Part shown: positions 26,380 through 35,877 of the stretch, in pieces
Layout: every line of letters starts with the position of its first letter
Position numbering within the stretch: the first letter of the stretch is position 1
From: Mucilaginibacter aquatilis
GTDB taxonomy: Bacteria > Bacteroidota > Bacteroidia > Sphingobacteriales > Sphingobacteriaceae
Assembly: GCF_009755275.1 (NCBI RefSeq)
Contig: NZ_WQLA01000001.1
Location: 924,578-988,577, forward strand
Direction of reading: 5' to 3'
DNA: 64,000 bases
Program-made: the position numbers and the translations under genes
The notes under the pieces: model-generated
The model's database searches: none
What the model was told of the DNA's origin: nothing
Seen by the model: the letters and a program-made list of their open reading frames with translations, nothing else

Positions 26380-29300
26380 TTACTTAACAACAATTATTTT
26401 GGCAGAATATACTTTTTGCCCAAGGATAACCCTGAGCACATAAGTTCCGGCGGCAAAATTGTTTACCCTTATAACGTTGTTATAAAACCCGGCCTGAATA
26501 TTTGCTTTGCTACTATACACTTCCTGCCCCTGAGTACTTATTAAGGATAGAGTTAAATCAGCAGCTTCGGGCGCAACAAAACTCACGTTTAAATCAGTTG
26601 CAGTTGGTACAGGATAAGCAGTAAGCTTTATTTCGGTTGGTGTATTAACCACCGCATCAGCCTTAATATAGGTATAAACCGGCGAAACTGCCGTACAGCC
26701 GGTAACCTGCACGTTACGTAGCTGATAGTTTCCACTTTGTTGTGGTATAAAGGTTGGTGATGTAGCTCCCTGAATAATAACACCATTTAAATACCACTGG
26801 TTGTTACTTGCCTGATTGGATTGTAAGGTGGTACCGTTTTGTGTAATTACCGGACCAGTTACCTGTACCGGCACACGATTAGCCGACGGACAACCATTGC
26901 TTCCAATCTTCACATCATAAAAGAAGTAGTAAAAACTACGGTACGCAGTAGTATCTGACGGGTTTGAGGCCAAGGTTGCGTTGTTTCCACGTATGCTGAA
27001 CACGTCGTTTCCAAACGGATAGCCGTTTACACCCGCATTGCTACGGTAGAGTGTAGCGCCATTGGTGTAGCTTACGTTCAGGCGGTAAGTTCCCGGCTGG
27101 GGCAAAACAAGGTTCAGGTTATAAACCCGACCCTGGTCGGTAATGTCATCATTTTGGGCACCGCTTCCAGCAACCGAGCGTGTTGCCGTTACCGCAATGT
27201 TGCTTCTCGCCACTTCTTCGCCATTTGCATTGGTAGCTACCACACTAATATTGCCGGCGTTACCTACATATAAACGGGCACTTTGTATAACAATTGGTAT
27301 TTTGGTGAACACCGTAACCGATTGTCCGAATTGATTGTACCCGCCTCCGGTGAATGCATACTTGGTAGCAGGGCCAACACTGGCACTGTAATCATTAAGT
27401 GCTGCATAATAGGTGTTGTTAACCGGTGCGGTTTTGGTGAACGCACTAGTACCCGCCGCTATTGGTGTACCGCCGGTTGGTACGGTGTACCACAGCACTG
27501 ATCCCTCCCCGCTTCCGCTTAGCAAATACTGTTGTGTATCATCACAATAAACAGCCGACAAGTTTGTAGGAACAGGTATAGAGCCGATTACAATGTTAGC
27601 TGTGACGGTGTTATTAATTGCAACCTGGTCGTTTGCTAAGCTTGTAGTTGCTGTAATGGTATATGATGCGCCTGCAGTTGCGTTAAAGGTTCCGTTTAAC
27701 ACAAAATCATCTTCGGCTTGTGGAGCAAGTGTTTGCGTGTAAGTTTCGTTGAAAGTGATTACCTGTCCGCCGTTAGCCGGAGTTATGGTAACCGTTACCG
27801 GTATATTACTTACAGCAGTTGTACCATAATTTTTTAGCCTTACACTAACGTTTGACACGCCTGCGCAACCTCCGCCTACTGAATTATTTGTAACTCTCAA
27901 AGCGCCGACATCCCGGCTTGCACCGGTAAACTGCACCCTGTAGTCCTGCGTTTCGCCTTTGTTGTAACTGCCACATGGGTTTATGGTGGCTGTGTTATCT
28001 GTTTCAGTCATCACCACCCGCATAAGGCTGTAGTTTCCAGGTACAACCGTTGCCGGAACGGTAACATTTCCATTGAATGTTGATGTTCCGTTTATTACAT
28101 TGGTTGTAGCAGCAAGTTCGGCTGTGGGGTCAAACGTACCGTCGCCATTCCAGTCAATAAATACCTTTGCTATTTTATTGAAGTTGGCACCACAAGTGCC
28201 TAAGGTTATACTTAATGGGTAGGTTACACCTTGCTCCAACTGTACAACTTGTGCGGTAAAGTCAGAATAAGTGGTGCAGCCCGCAGCAGGGGTATTATTA
28301 ATATTTGATAGCGTAACATTATTAATGCGCGAGTCGGCGTTTGAAGTTGGTGCTGATGTGCAATAAGCAGTGCCTCCTACGCCTGTAACTATCATTGAAT
28401 AGGGCTGATTACCTGTTTGTAATGTACCTTTATGCGTAACCCTAATGGTATAGGTTTTACCAGGTATAGCATTATCAAGATAAACCTGTTCAACATTGTC
28501 GCGCACGTTGTCGCCACGGGTTGCTGCATTTGCCGGCGTAAGCCAATTTAGCACCCAGGGGCTGTAAGTTGTGGTGCCATCGCTAATGCGTATGTCCAAA
28601 TCATTAACCAGCTTTGGCGTCCGGTCGTTAAGCGTACCATCAGCAGCAACGGTTGCCTGCGGGTCGGTCCAGGCAATGGTGGCAATCAGCGGTCCGTTAC
28701 CCGATGCTACCACCGTAATAGTTTCGGTTTGGCCTTGCTGCAGTGTTCGTTCGCTCATCTGGCTTTTAGTGCCTTTATCAGTTATAGCCTGTGCTGCCTT
28801 GCGGGCATCAAGCACTCCCCAGCCAAAGGTGTAATCGGGGCCAACGTTCCCAGCATCGAAAGCGGTATGGCAAACCAATCCTTTCAACGTTGCCGAACGC
28901 ATGAAACTGCCGCTGTTTTTTTGCGCATAATACTCCTGCAAAAGATACAAGGAGCCTGTTACGTTTGGTGTTGCCATAGAGGTACCCGAAAGCGTAACGT
29001 AAGAAGTGTTGCTGCTGTTACCTGTAGATAACACCTGGTCTCCATCGCCACAAACATCAGGCTTAATGCGCCCGTCGTCCGTAGGGCCAATTGAACTAAA
29101 CGATGTAACGCTTACCCCCTGCCGTGATGACGGGCCGTAAGGCAATTGGTTGATGGCTCCAACCGTAAGCACATTTTTAGCGTTGGAGAAACCGGGAATA
29201 ATATCATAGCCGTTATTGCTGCTAATGTTTGCAGGCCGCGGACCTTTACTAATCATTGTTGGATCGGTACGGCTGGTAAAACCATAATAATTTGAACCAA

Positions 29301-30138
29301 CTGCCGGGCCATTGTAACTGCGGTTATTACCAGAGGCCGATACAATTAAATAATATGGCGCATTTACAGCTACCTGATCCAACGCACGCGACTCGCTGTC
29401 ATAAAAACCAAACTTGTAATCCTCATTATCTCCCGGTAATCCATACCACTCCCAACGCGCTTCATCATCGTTGTAATTCCACCCGGCTATGGTACCGTAT
29501 GAATGGTTTGATAACAACAAGCCCGACGCCGCTGCGGTTATTTCGGCAATATCACTGTTGAAATCATATGATTGCAGGGTATTGGCACCAAATGACATGC
29601 CCTTGGCAGGTGCATAAACACCCCGGGCTATCATAGTGCCCGCCACGTGTGTTGAGTGCTGAGATACCGTTGCAGTTGGATTACGCAGGGTTATGGCTTT
29701 ACCTGAAAACTCCTGGTGAGTGGTGAGCACCGAGCCGCCATCCCAAATAGCAAGTTTGCCATTCAAAGCCGTACTTGATCCTGATAGGTTTAAACCAAGA
29801 TCGCCGCCGGTTTGTATACTATTGGTGCGTGTTGTAGCCGCAGCTATTACATTGCTGTAAGTTTTATAAAATACCGGAAAGCCAAGTGTGTTTATACGTT
29901 GTAAGGCAATTTCGGTACCGTCTTTACTTGTACGGCGTGTAACCCAATTGCGTTGTGGTGCCTGTAATAAAGCTTTTTGCAGCCCGGCAGCATAAGTTTC
30001 CTGAATTTGGACCGCCAACTGATCAAGCTGGGCTTTTTTTTCGGCTGTTACCAGCGGCTTTTGTGCCACTACATTAACTGTCCACAGCAAGGTAATTATA
30101 CCTGCCCAAAAACTTTTGTGAAATTTACTCCGGTGCAT
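26380..30138 (-). CDS. secreted subtilase (S8) with GEVED and T9SS sorting domain
   Basis: Large exported serine protease of 1252 residues. Signal peptide to about 26, short propeptide-like region, then the S8 domain with Asp133 (AIWDGG), His161 (QHSTHVAGT), Asn271 (SASGNN) and Ser387 (SGTSMATP), so the catalytic set is complete. Next a jelly-roll-like region, a GEVED-type domain (about 600-740, with VFIDWNGDGTFDP and GETQDYRV), a CARDB-like segment, an Ig-like part, and a C-terminal type A T9SS sorting domain (about 1175-1252; starts AYPVPTATDLNV, ends AKIIVVK). Thus a probable T9SS cargo, attached or released outside. Convergent with an outer-membrane protein gene. Confidence 0.93.
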   Translation of the reverse strand: MHRSKFHKSFWAGIITLLWTVNVVAQKPLVTAEKKAQLDQLAVQIQETYAAGLQKALLQAPQRNWVTRRTSKDGTEIALQRINTLGFPVFYKTYSNVIAAATTRTNSIQTGGDLGLNLSGSSTALNGKLAIWDGGSVLTTHQEFSGKAITLRNPTATVSQHSTHVAGTMIARGVYAPAKGMSFGANTLQSYDFNSDIAEITAAASGLLLSNHSYGTIAGWNYNDDEARWEWYGLPGDNEDYKFGFYDSESRALDQVAVNAPYYLIVSASGNNRSYNGPAVGSNYYGFTSRTDPTMISKGPRPANISSNNGYDIIPGFSNAKNVLTVGAINQLPYGPSSRQGVSVTSFSSIGPTDDGRIKPDVCGDGDQVLSTGNSSNTSYVTLSGTSMATPNVTGSLYLLQEYYAQKNSGSFMRSATLKGLVCHTAFDAGNVGPDYTFGWGVLDARKAAQAITDKGTKSQMSERTLQQGQTETITVVASGNGPLIATIAWTDPQATVAADGTLNDRTPKLVNDLDIRISDGTTTYSPWVLNWLTPANAATRGDNVRDNVEQVYLDNAIPGKTYTIRVTHKGTLQTGNQPYSMIVTGVGGTAYCTSAPTSNADSRINNVTLSNINNTPAAGCTTYSDFTAQVVQLEQGVTYPLSITLGTCGANFNKIAKVFIDWNGDGTFDPTAELAATTNVINGTSTFNGNVTVPATVVPGNYSLMRVVMTETDNTATINPCGSYNKGETQDYRVQFTGASRDVGALRVTNNSVGGGCAGVSNVSVRLKNYGTTAVSNIPVTVTITPANGGQVITFNETYTQTLAPQAEDDFVLNGTFNATAGASYTITATTSLANDQVAINNTVTANIVIGSIPVPTNLSAVYCDDTQQYLLSGSGEGSVLWYTVPTGGTPIAAGTSAFTKTAPVNNTYYAALNDYSASVGPATKYAFTGGGYNQFGQSVTVFTKIPIVIQSARLYVGNAGNISVVATNANGEEVARSNIAVTATRSVAGSGAQNDDITDQGRVYNLNLVLPQPGTYRLNVSYTNGATLYRSNAGVNGYPFGNDVFSIRGNNATLASNPSDTTAYRSFYYFFYDVKIGSNGCPSANRVPVQVTGPVITQNGTTLQSNQASNNQWYLNGVIIQGATSPTFIPQQSGNYQLRNVQVTGCTAVSPVYTYIKADAVVNTPTEIKLTAYPVPTATDLNVSFVAPEAADLTLSLISTQGQEVYSSKANIQAGFYNNVIRVNNFAAGTYVLRVILGQKVYSAKIIVVK

Positions 30139-30256
30139 ATAATTGAAGCGATTATGGCTAACCGCCTATAAATTTCGACTAATTTAAATATTATCCTATA
30201 ACATTTGCTGTTAAAAATATTGGCATTTAATTTATTATATTGCTTAAAACTTATAC

Positions 30257-30727
30257 ATGAGAAATCACTGGTATAAAACGCATAAACATGTAGTATTAGC
30301 GGTATTATGCTTTATACTAACAACATCATGCGTGCTTTCAAAACGTATGGTAGTTAAGCAGGGAATTAGCGGCACAGTAACACAAGTAACCGGCAACCAA
30401 ATGCCATTGAAGGGCAAACCACAGAGTGCCGGCAAGCCAATAGTGGCCAATGTGTATGTTTTTGAAAATGTAAGCCTGAAAAACGCAGAGGGACAGATGC
30501 CGCTTTTTGCTAAAATTAATGCCAAAGAAATTGCCCATGTAAAAACTGACAGCGCCGGCAAATTTCAATTATCACTTCCGGTTGGAAAATACTCTTTGTT
30601 TGTTAAACTGCATAACCGATACTTTGCCGGCGAAACAGACGGCTATGGCAACATCAACCCAATTGAGGTGCAACTGAATAAAGTAAGTAACCGAAATATT
30701 GTGGTGAATATTGGTGCGGCCTACTAA
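30257..30727 (+). CDS. carboxypeptidase-regulatory-like lipoprotein
   Basis: Lipoprotein of 156 residues; signal peptide with lipobox TTSC, Cys25. After it come a Lys-rich stretch and a beta-sandwich with the pattern HVKTDSAGKFQLSLPVGKYS, typical of carboxypeptidase-regulatory-like domains, often found in surface proteins. Function unknown. It ends four bases before the stop of the convergent AsmA-like gene, with no terminator between. Confidence 0.75.
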   Translation: MRNHWYKTHKHVVLAVLCFILTTSCVLSKRMVVKQGISGTVTQVTGNQMPLKGKPQSAGKPIVANVYVFENVSLKNAEGQMPLFAKINAKEIAHVKTDSAGKFQLSLPVGKYSLFVKLHNRYFAGETDGYGNINPIEVQLNKVSNRNIVVNIGAAY

Positions 30728-30731
30728 AGCG

Positions 30732-32531
30732 TTAATTTTTATTTTTCAGCTTTTCAAGCTTCTTTCGGAATTCTTTATCTTCCTTTTCTTTTTGTTTGCG
30801 CGCCTTTTTATCAGCTTTTTCTTTCTCTTTCAAGCGCTTTTCCATATCCTGTTCATCCTGCTTGGGCGCCTTGCCCATAGCACTGGCTTTTATGCCGTTG
30901 AGTAAGGTAAACCATACGGTTTTAAAAAAGGGAAAGTTTGAAGGTCGTATAAACTTTAACGTAGCAACACGTGCAGCTTCTCCGGCTTTCTCGGGGTTAT
31001 TGCTTTTCAATATCAATGAATTTGCAAAAAAGCTTAACAATGACTTTTGCTTGTAACCCTTTTCATTGTCTTGCTTTAACAGCTTTACTTTTAAATCATT
31101 ATAGAGAAATTTCAAACTTCCGGCCGAAACCTTTTGAGTACTGCTAACCTTAAAATCAAGCGACTTCAAATTGCCCGATGTTATTTGAACCATACCCAAT
31201 GGCATTACTGCCGGGTTAACTGCTTTTAAATCAAGCGCACCAAGGTGCCCTCTGTATGCATACTTGTAATCGGCATCGTTCAAATTAAAATCAAACCATA
31301 AATTGAATGAAGCTTTGCCCATAAATTGCGAATGCACATAGGCTTTACAAATATTATTTTTGCTAAGCGCATTTTTGTTATTGGTAATATTCAAAACGCG
31401 GGCTGTAATGTTAGTGAAAGCAATTGAGCCCGTTTTTTTTGATTGCTTGTGATACTCTTTGTATTTAACGTTAATGTTTTTGAGATAGACGGTATCAATT
31501 TTCACACGCTGCTTTATTTGCCTTACAGCCCAATGAGGAAAAGTAACCAGCCTATCGGTTACAGGTACAACTCCATTAGGATTGCTAAACACCTCAAACC
31601 TGCCTTGTGTTATTACTATACTTGAAGCACTAAAGCTATTCTGCTTATAATATTGCTCCAGGTTAATTTTGTTGAATACAACAGTATCCAGCTTTAAATC
31701 AAACCTGTCCTCTTTGCTCTTTTTAAAATACTGTGCCGATGGAAGAGGTTGTAAAATTATGCCGGTAGCTATAAGTTTTGAGGCTTGAGTGTGCAGGGTG
31801 AGCGACTGCAATTTATAGCTGTATAAGCCACCAGCCGATTTGCCTTCATAGTTTTTAATGCCTGCGCTTATATTTTTGCAAAACAAGGTACGGCTCGTAT
31901 CTGACTGTGTGGCCGAATCGATCAAAAGTTCTGCTGCTTTTATATCGATATGTTTTATTACCGATGCAGACGGGCTTTTACCTGTATGGTCGGCATAATT
32001 AAATTGCACATCATTTAATTCTATGCCGCCTATATTAATGAGCTTTATATCATCTTTAATTTTTTGGTAAAGGGTGCGCTTATCCTTTTCTTTGGTGCCG
32101 GTTTTATTGCTGAGCTTATCAAGCTTGACAATTGCATCATCAATAGAAATTTGCTGCACGCTTACTTCTTTACTAAAAATGTATTTGAGGGCTTTAGCAC
32201 CACTTACGGATACACGTGCGGCCTCAACAGTATACAAGCTTGCCGGAGCATTATTTTGGTCTTTTAATATTTCGTAAACATGGGTATCAGCCTTAAAAGT
32301 AATACCTGTAAGGCTAATGCTTCCAGTAAACACATTCAGCTGAACATCCTTTAAATTAATTTTATAAAGATTATTAGTTGCCTTACTTACCGACTTTTTT
32401 AACTTGCTTATAAGCATAGGTTTTAAAAAAGTATTTGCACCTAGTGTAGCAATAAGCAGCAGTGAAGCTAAAACAGCCAGAACAATCAGAACAACCTTAA
32501 AAACTTTACTTTTAAAAAAGGGAACTGCCAT
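30732..32531 (-). CDS. AsmA-like membrane-anchored protein
   Basis: Protein of 599 residues with one N-terminal membrane helix (about 12-35) and a long periplasmic part rich in beta strands; the opening VQLNVFTGSISLTGITFKAD resembles AsmA/DUF748-type repeats that form beta-taco lipid-transfer bridges. It ends in a very basic and acidic tail, with many KEKEK-type blocks (about 565-599), of low complexity. AsmA-like proteins move phospholipid between membranes; assignment here is tentative. No partner gene adjoins it. Confidence 0.6.
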   Translation of the reverse strand: MAVPFFKSKVFKVVLIVLAVLASLLLIATLGANTFLKPMLISKLKKSVSKATNNLYKINLKDVQLNVFTGSISLTGITFKADTHVYEILKDQNNAPASLYTVEAARVSVSGAKALKYIFSKEVSVQQISIDDAIVKLDKLSNKTGTKEKDKRTLYQKIKDDIKLINIGGIELNDVQFNYADHTGKSPSASVIKHIDIKAAELLIDSATQSDTSRTLFCKNISAGIKNYEGKSAGGLYSYKLQSLTLHTQASKLIATGIILQPLPSAQYFKKSKEDRFDLKLDTVVFNKINLEQYYKQNSFSASSIVITQGRFEVFSNPNGVVPVTDRLVTFPHWAVRQIKQRVKIDTVYLKNINVKYKEYHKQSKKTGSIAFTNITARVLNITNNKNALSKNNICKAYVHSQFMGKASFNLWFDFNLNDADYKYAYRGHLGALDLKAVNPAVMPLGMVQITSGNLKSLDFKVSSTQKVSAGSLKFLYNDLKVKLLKQDNEKGYKQKSLLSFFANSLILKSNNPEKAGEAARVATLKFIRPSNFPFFKTVWFTLLNGIKASAMGKAPKQDEQDMEKRLKEKEKADKKARKQKEKEDKEFRKKLEKLKNKN

Positions 32532-32661
32532 TACAATTGATTATGCACCTCAGCACCAAAAACGGCAGCTTGCAGCGGTATTAGCTCATCAATACAAGAT
32601 CTTTAAACAAAAAAAGTTTGCCTTACAGACAAACTTTAAAAATTGCATTCGATAGCGATAC

Positions 32662-33333
32662 TTATGACTTAACCGGCAGTCGTTTAAAAATGTCTTCAAC
32701 TACCTTTGGTAACTCGGCAATGGCCTTTTGCGGATCACGACTTAACTCACCGCTACCGTAACCAATCCAAACAGGCTCCTGAGTACGTGCGTCAATTAAC
32801 TCAATTGCCAGTACGCCTTCTTTAAAATGCTCCTGGCTTGGATAAGCGTATCCGCCTCCCCAGCCGCCCCAGCCACCATAAAACATCGGACTAAAGCGAC
32901 CTCGCCAGCCCCAACCCCAGCCCCATCCAGGACCCCAGCCCCAACCGCCATAGTAAGGCGTGTAGTAACTTGTACGGGTACCCCTGTCAACAAGTGAATT
33001 AAAGCGTACCAACAAATCGGCGCCACCTTCTTTTAAGGTTAAGCCTTTAGCCTGTAAACTGGCTGCAGTGGCATCTTTAATTTTTTGGTAAGCAGCAGGG
33101 TTGTTAAAGTAACGGTTGTTGTTAACATAATTTAAGCGGGCACCCAAGTTGCGTTTATTACTTATAACGCTATCTGGCTTACGCGGCTTTAATTGTGGTG
33201 CAAACGCAAATGATTTATACTGCGTTAAACTGATATCATCGTGCCCGGCAGTATAGTAACGATAACCGGTAGAACAAGCTGAAAATGCGGATACCATAAC
33301 CAACACCAGCCCAATATATAGTAACCTCTTCAT
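32662..33333 (-). CDS. DUF4136 lipoprotein, Gly/Trp-rich
   Basis: Lipoprotein of 223 residues (lipobox FSAC, Cys20) with DUF4136 features: the N-terminal YKSFAFAP strand, GADLLVRF and the C-terminal IELIDARTQEPVWIGYGSGE block and PKVVEDIFKRLP. In the middle, about 125-165, there is a low-complexity insertion of Gly, Trp and Tyr (YYGGWGWGPGWGWG). The role of DUF4136 is unknown. It is a tandem paralogue of the next upstream gene, which lacks the Trp tract. Confidence 0.85.
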   Translation of the reverse strand: MKRLLYIGLVLVMVSAFSACSTGYRYYTAGHDDISLTQYKSFAFAPQLKPRKPDSVISNKRNLGARLNYVNNNRYFNNPAAYQKIKDATAASLQAKGLTLKEGGADLLVRFNSLVDRGTRTSYYTPYYGGWGWGPGWGWGWGWRGRFSPMFYGGWGGWGGGYAYPSQEHFKEGVLAIELIDARTQEPVWIGYGSGELSRDPQKAIAELPKVVEDIFKRLPVKS

Positions 33334-33419
33334 GTATATAATTTATTAGTATTAGTTAGACAGGCGCAAGCCCAAAGGTTTAATGATTAAAGATTTTTTT
33401 TGCGCCCATAATCTGCAAC

Positions 33420-34025
33420 TTATTTTACCTTATTAAGAGGCAGCTTTTTAATTATACCTTCCACTATTTTTGGTATATCCTCGATAGTGCGGGCAGCATT
33501 TTCAACCTCTCCTACACCATAGCCACGCCATATTACCTTGCGCGATTTACGGTTAATAAGGTCAATTATTAAAGTACCTTCTTTGTAAGGTATGCGCTCC
33601 ACATCATTTCCTACATAAACCGGGTAGGGAGCACTATATGCGTAGTAGTAAGCCAGCCTGCCACGGTATAGCGCTGCCCGCGGATAATACCCGCCACCCA
33701 CGTAATTGTATACAGGCTGGTCATACACACGTTCTTTGGTATCAACCATAACGCTGTACCGCACCAAAAGATCGGGATTTTTACTTTTTAACCGTAATCC
33801 GCGGCTTTCCAGCTGCTCGGTTGCCGACTCGTGAATTCGCTGATCAGCAAGCTCGTTATTATAAGCCACATTGCGCGTTTGCTTAACAGGCGGAAGCCAG
33901 GCAAAACTGCTGTAACGGCTCAATGTAGCTTCGTTACCACCAACCGAATAGTAGTTATAGCTTGAGCAGGCCGCTATAAGTGCTACAATGGAGAACGCAA
34001 GGGCTATGGTCAATATCTTCTTCAT
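33420..34025 (-). CDS. DUF4136 lipoprotein
   Basis: Lipoprotein of 201 residues (lipobox IAAC, Cys20) with the same layout as its downstream neighbour: SRYSSFAWLPP near the start, PDLLVRYSVMVD, a Gly/Tyr/Ala middle (GGGYYPRAALYRGRLAYYYA) and LIIDLINRKSRKVIWRGYG with PKIVEGIIKKLP at the end. A perfect inverted repeat overlaps the start codon (34024-34048). The pair is probably co-transcribed across an 86-base gap. Confidence 0.83.
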   Translation of the reverse strand: MKKILTIALAFSIVALIAACSSYNYYSVGGNEATLSRYSSFAWLPPVKQTRNVAYNNELADQRIHESATEQLESRGLRLKSKNPDLLVRYSVMVDTKERVYDQPVYNYVGGGYYPRAALYRGRLAYYYAYSAPYPVYVGNDVERIPYKEGTLIIDLINRKSRKVIWRGYGVGEVENAARTIEDIPKIVEGIIKKLPLNKVK

Positions 34026-34048
34026 ACTTAAGTGATTGTCTTAAGTAT
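34024..34048 (-). promoter_or_regulatory. inverted repeat over start codon
   Basis: ATACTTAAG / CTTAAGTAT (34024-34032 and 34040-34048) with a seven-base loop. On the minus strand the 3' arm runs into the ATG of the DUF4136 lipoprotein gene, so the start and the ribosome site could be sequestered. Confidence 0.45.
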
Positions 34049-34154
34049 AAGCTGATACATGAGCAAATTGTTTAGATGAGCTATCTCTAAGACAATTTAC
34101 ATTCCCTTAACTACAAAAGCTTCGCAGAAAAAATCTATCTGTCGGTAAGTACGA

Positions 34155-35810
34155 TTAAGACAGGTATTTTCCAACTATAGGCATACGGCGTCCCATGCCA
34201 AATGCTTTAGGCGACACACGTAAAATTGGTGGTGTTTGGTAACGTTTATGCTCAGCGGTGTTAACCAGTTTTATTACCCTACGAACAACAGCTTCATCAT
34301 AACCTAATGCAATGATCTCTCCTGATGACAAGCGATTCTCTACGTACTGCATCAGTATGGTATCAAGCATATCGTATTCAGGCAATGAGTCGCTGTCTTT
34401 TTGATCGGGCCTTAACTCTGCCGATGGCGGCTTAACAATTGAATTCTGCGGTATAATTTCGGTATTGCGGTTAATGTAATTGGCTAACTGGTAAACCTGC
34501 GTTTTATAAACATCGCCAAGTACCGAGATGCCACCGCACATATCACCGTACAAAGTACCGTAACCTACAGCCGACTCGCTTTTATTGGAAGTGTTAAGCA
34601 AAATGTAGCCAAATTTGTTACACATAGCCATTAGCACAACAGCACGGCTGCGCGCCTGCAGGTTTTCTTCGGCAATATTAAATGGCAAACCCTCAAATTG
34701 AGGATGCAAAGCTGTTTCAAAAGCATCGGTTATCGATTTAATTTCAACCAGCTCCGATTTACAACCCAAATTTTTAACCAGGTCTTCTGCATCTTGAATT
34801 GAATGGCCGGTTGAATATTTTGATGGTAACAGTACTGCCATTACGTTTTCTGCGCCCAAAGCCTCAGCGGCTAAAGCGCAAACCACTGCCGAATCAATAC
34901 CGCCTGATAAGCCCAGTATTGCTTGTTTAAAGCCCGACTTATAAAAGTAATCCCTGATGCCTAACAGTAATCCCTGATGTATTTGTTCAATATCACTCTG
35001 CCGCTCATCCATTACAGTTGCAGGCTGCTGCGGAGTAACTGTTGCATCATCATTTAACGTGTAATAAGTAATGGCTTCCTCAAAATAAGGCATCTCATCA
35101 ACCAGCGAGCCGTTCTTGTCAAAAACAAGAGAGCCGCCGTCAAAAATGATTTCGGTTTGTGCACCAACCTGGTTTACGTATAACAGCGGCAATCCATATC
35201 GTTTTGCATTGTCGCCTAAAATGGCAATGCGCTCTTCATCATGATTGTAAGCAAAAGGTGATGCGGCAATATTGATCATTACGTCAGGCTTCTGCTCAAT
35301 CAGCACATCCATAGGACGCGTAACGTATAGGGGATTCTCAATTGTGTTCCACAAGTCTTCACATATAGTTAACGCAATGCGTTTGCCCTTGTAGTCCACA
35401 CAGGCAAATTCAGTTTCGGGTTCAAAGTACCTGTACTCATCAAACACATCATAGTTTGGTAGCAACGCCTTATTCACAATTTGCTGCACTTTACCATCAT
35501 ATATAAAGTAGGCAGAGTTATGTAAATCTTTGCCTCCTTTATTTTTTCTTTTATTTGGTGTGGGAATGCCTATAATACAGGCAATATCGGTACAGGCCGC
35601 AGCAATTTGCTGTGCCGATTGCTCGCACAAATCAATGAATTCTTTGAATTCCAGAAAATCGCGTGCAGGATAGCCGCCAATGCATAATTCGGCAAATACT
35701 ACAACATCAGCGCCAGCATTACGGGCGCTATCTAATGCAGATAGTATTTTGTTGGTATTAGCTTCAAAGTTGCCAATATGATAGTTTAGCTGAGCCAGTG
35801 CAATTTTCAT
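34155..35810 (-). CDS. nadE: glutamine-dependent NAD+ synthetase
   Basis: Makes NAD+ from nicotinate adenine dinucleotide, ATP and glutamine. N-terminal nitrilase-type glutaminase with Glu41 (VVFAELCIGG), Lys114 (VNKALLPNYDVFDEYRYF) and Cys150 (LTICEDLWN). C-terminal synthetase from about 280 with P-loop SGGIDS at 302-307 and later GYGTLYGDMCGGI, PPSAELRPDQ and RRVIKLVNTAEHKRYQ. 551 residues is the usual two-domain length. It is divergent from gldB over a 67-base spacer. Confidence 0.95.
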   Translation of the reverse strand: MKIALAQLNYHIGNFEANTNKILSALDSARNAGADVVVFAELCIGGYPARDFLEFKEFIDLCEQSAQQIAAACTDIACIIGIPTPNKRKNKGGKDLHNSAYFIYDGKVQQIVNKALLPNYDVFDEYRYFEPETEFACVDYKGKRIALTICEDLWNTIENPLYVTRPMDVLIEQKPDVMINIAASPFAYNHDEERIAILGDNAKRYGLPLLYVNQVGAQTEIIFDGGSLVFDKNGSLVDEMPYFEEAITYYTLNDDATVTPQQPATVMDERQSDIEQIHQGLLLGIRDYFYKSGFKQAILGLSGGIDSAVVCALAAEALGAENVMAVLLPSKYSTGHSIQDAEDLVKNLGCKSELVEIKSITDAFETALHPQFEGLPFNIAEENLQARSRAVVLMAMCNKFGYILLNTSNKSESAVGYGTLYGDMCGGISVLGDVYKTQVYQLANYINRNTEIIPQNSIVKPPSAELRPDQKDSDSLPEYDMLDTILMQYVENRLSSGEIIALGYDEAVVRRVIKLVNTAEHKRYQTPPILRVSPKAFGMGRRMPIVGKYLS

Positions 35811-35858
35811 AATCAGATATTATAAACGGTATACTCAATAATATGAACTCAAAAGCAA

Positions 35859-35866
35859 TATTTTTG
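35859..35866 (+). promoter_or_regulatory. promoter -7 element of gldB
   Basis: TATTTTTG, 11 bases before the gldB ATG at 35878. Confidence 0.4.
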
Positions 35867-35877
35867 TTGATACATTT

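Noticed and set aside
26380..30138. Several long plus-strand open frames inside the subtilase gene
   Set aside because: They are shadows of the minus-strand gene and lack any family motif.
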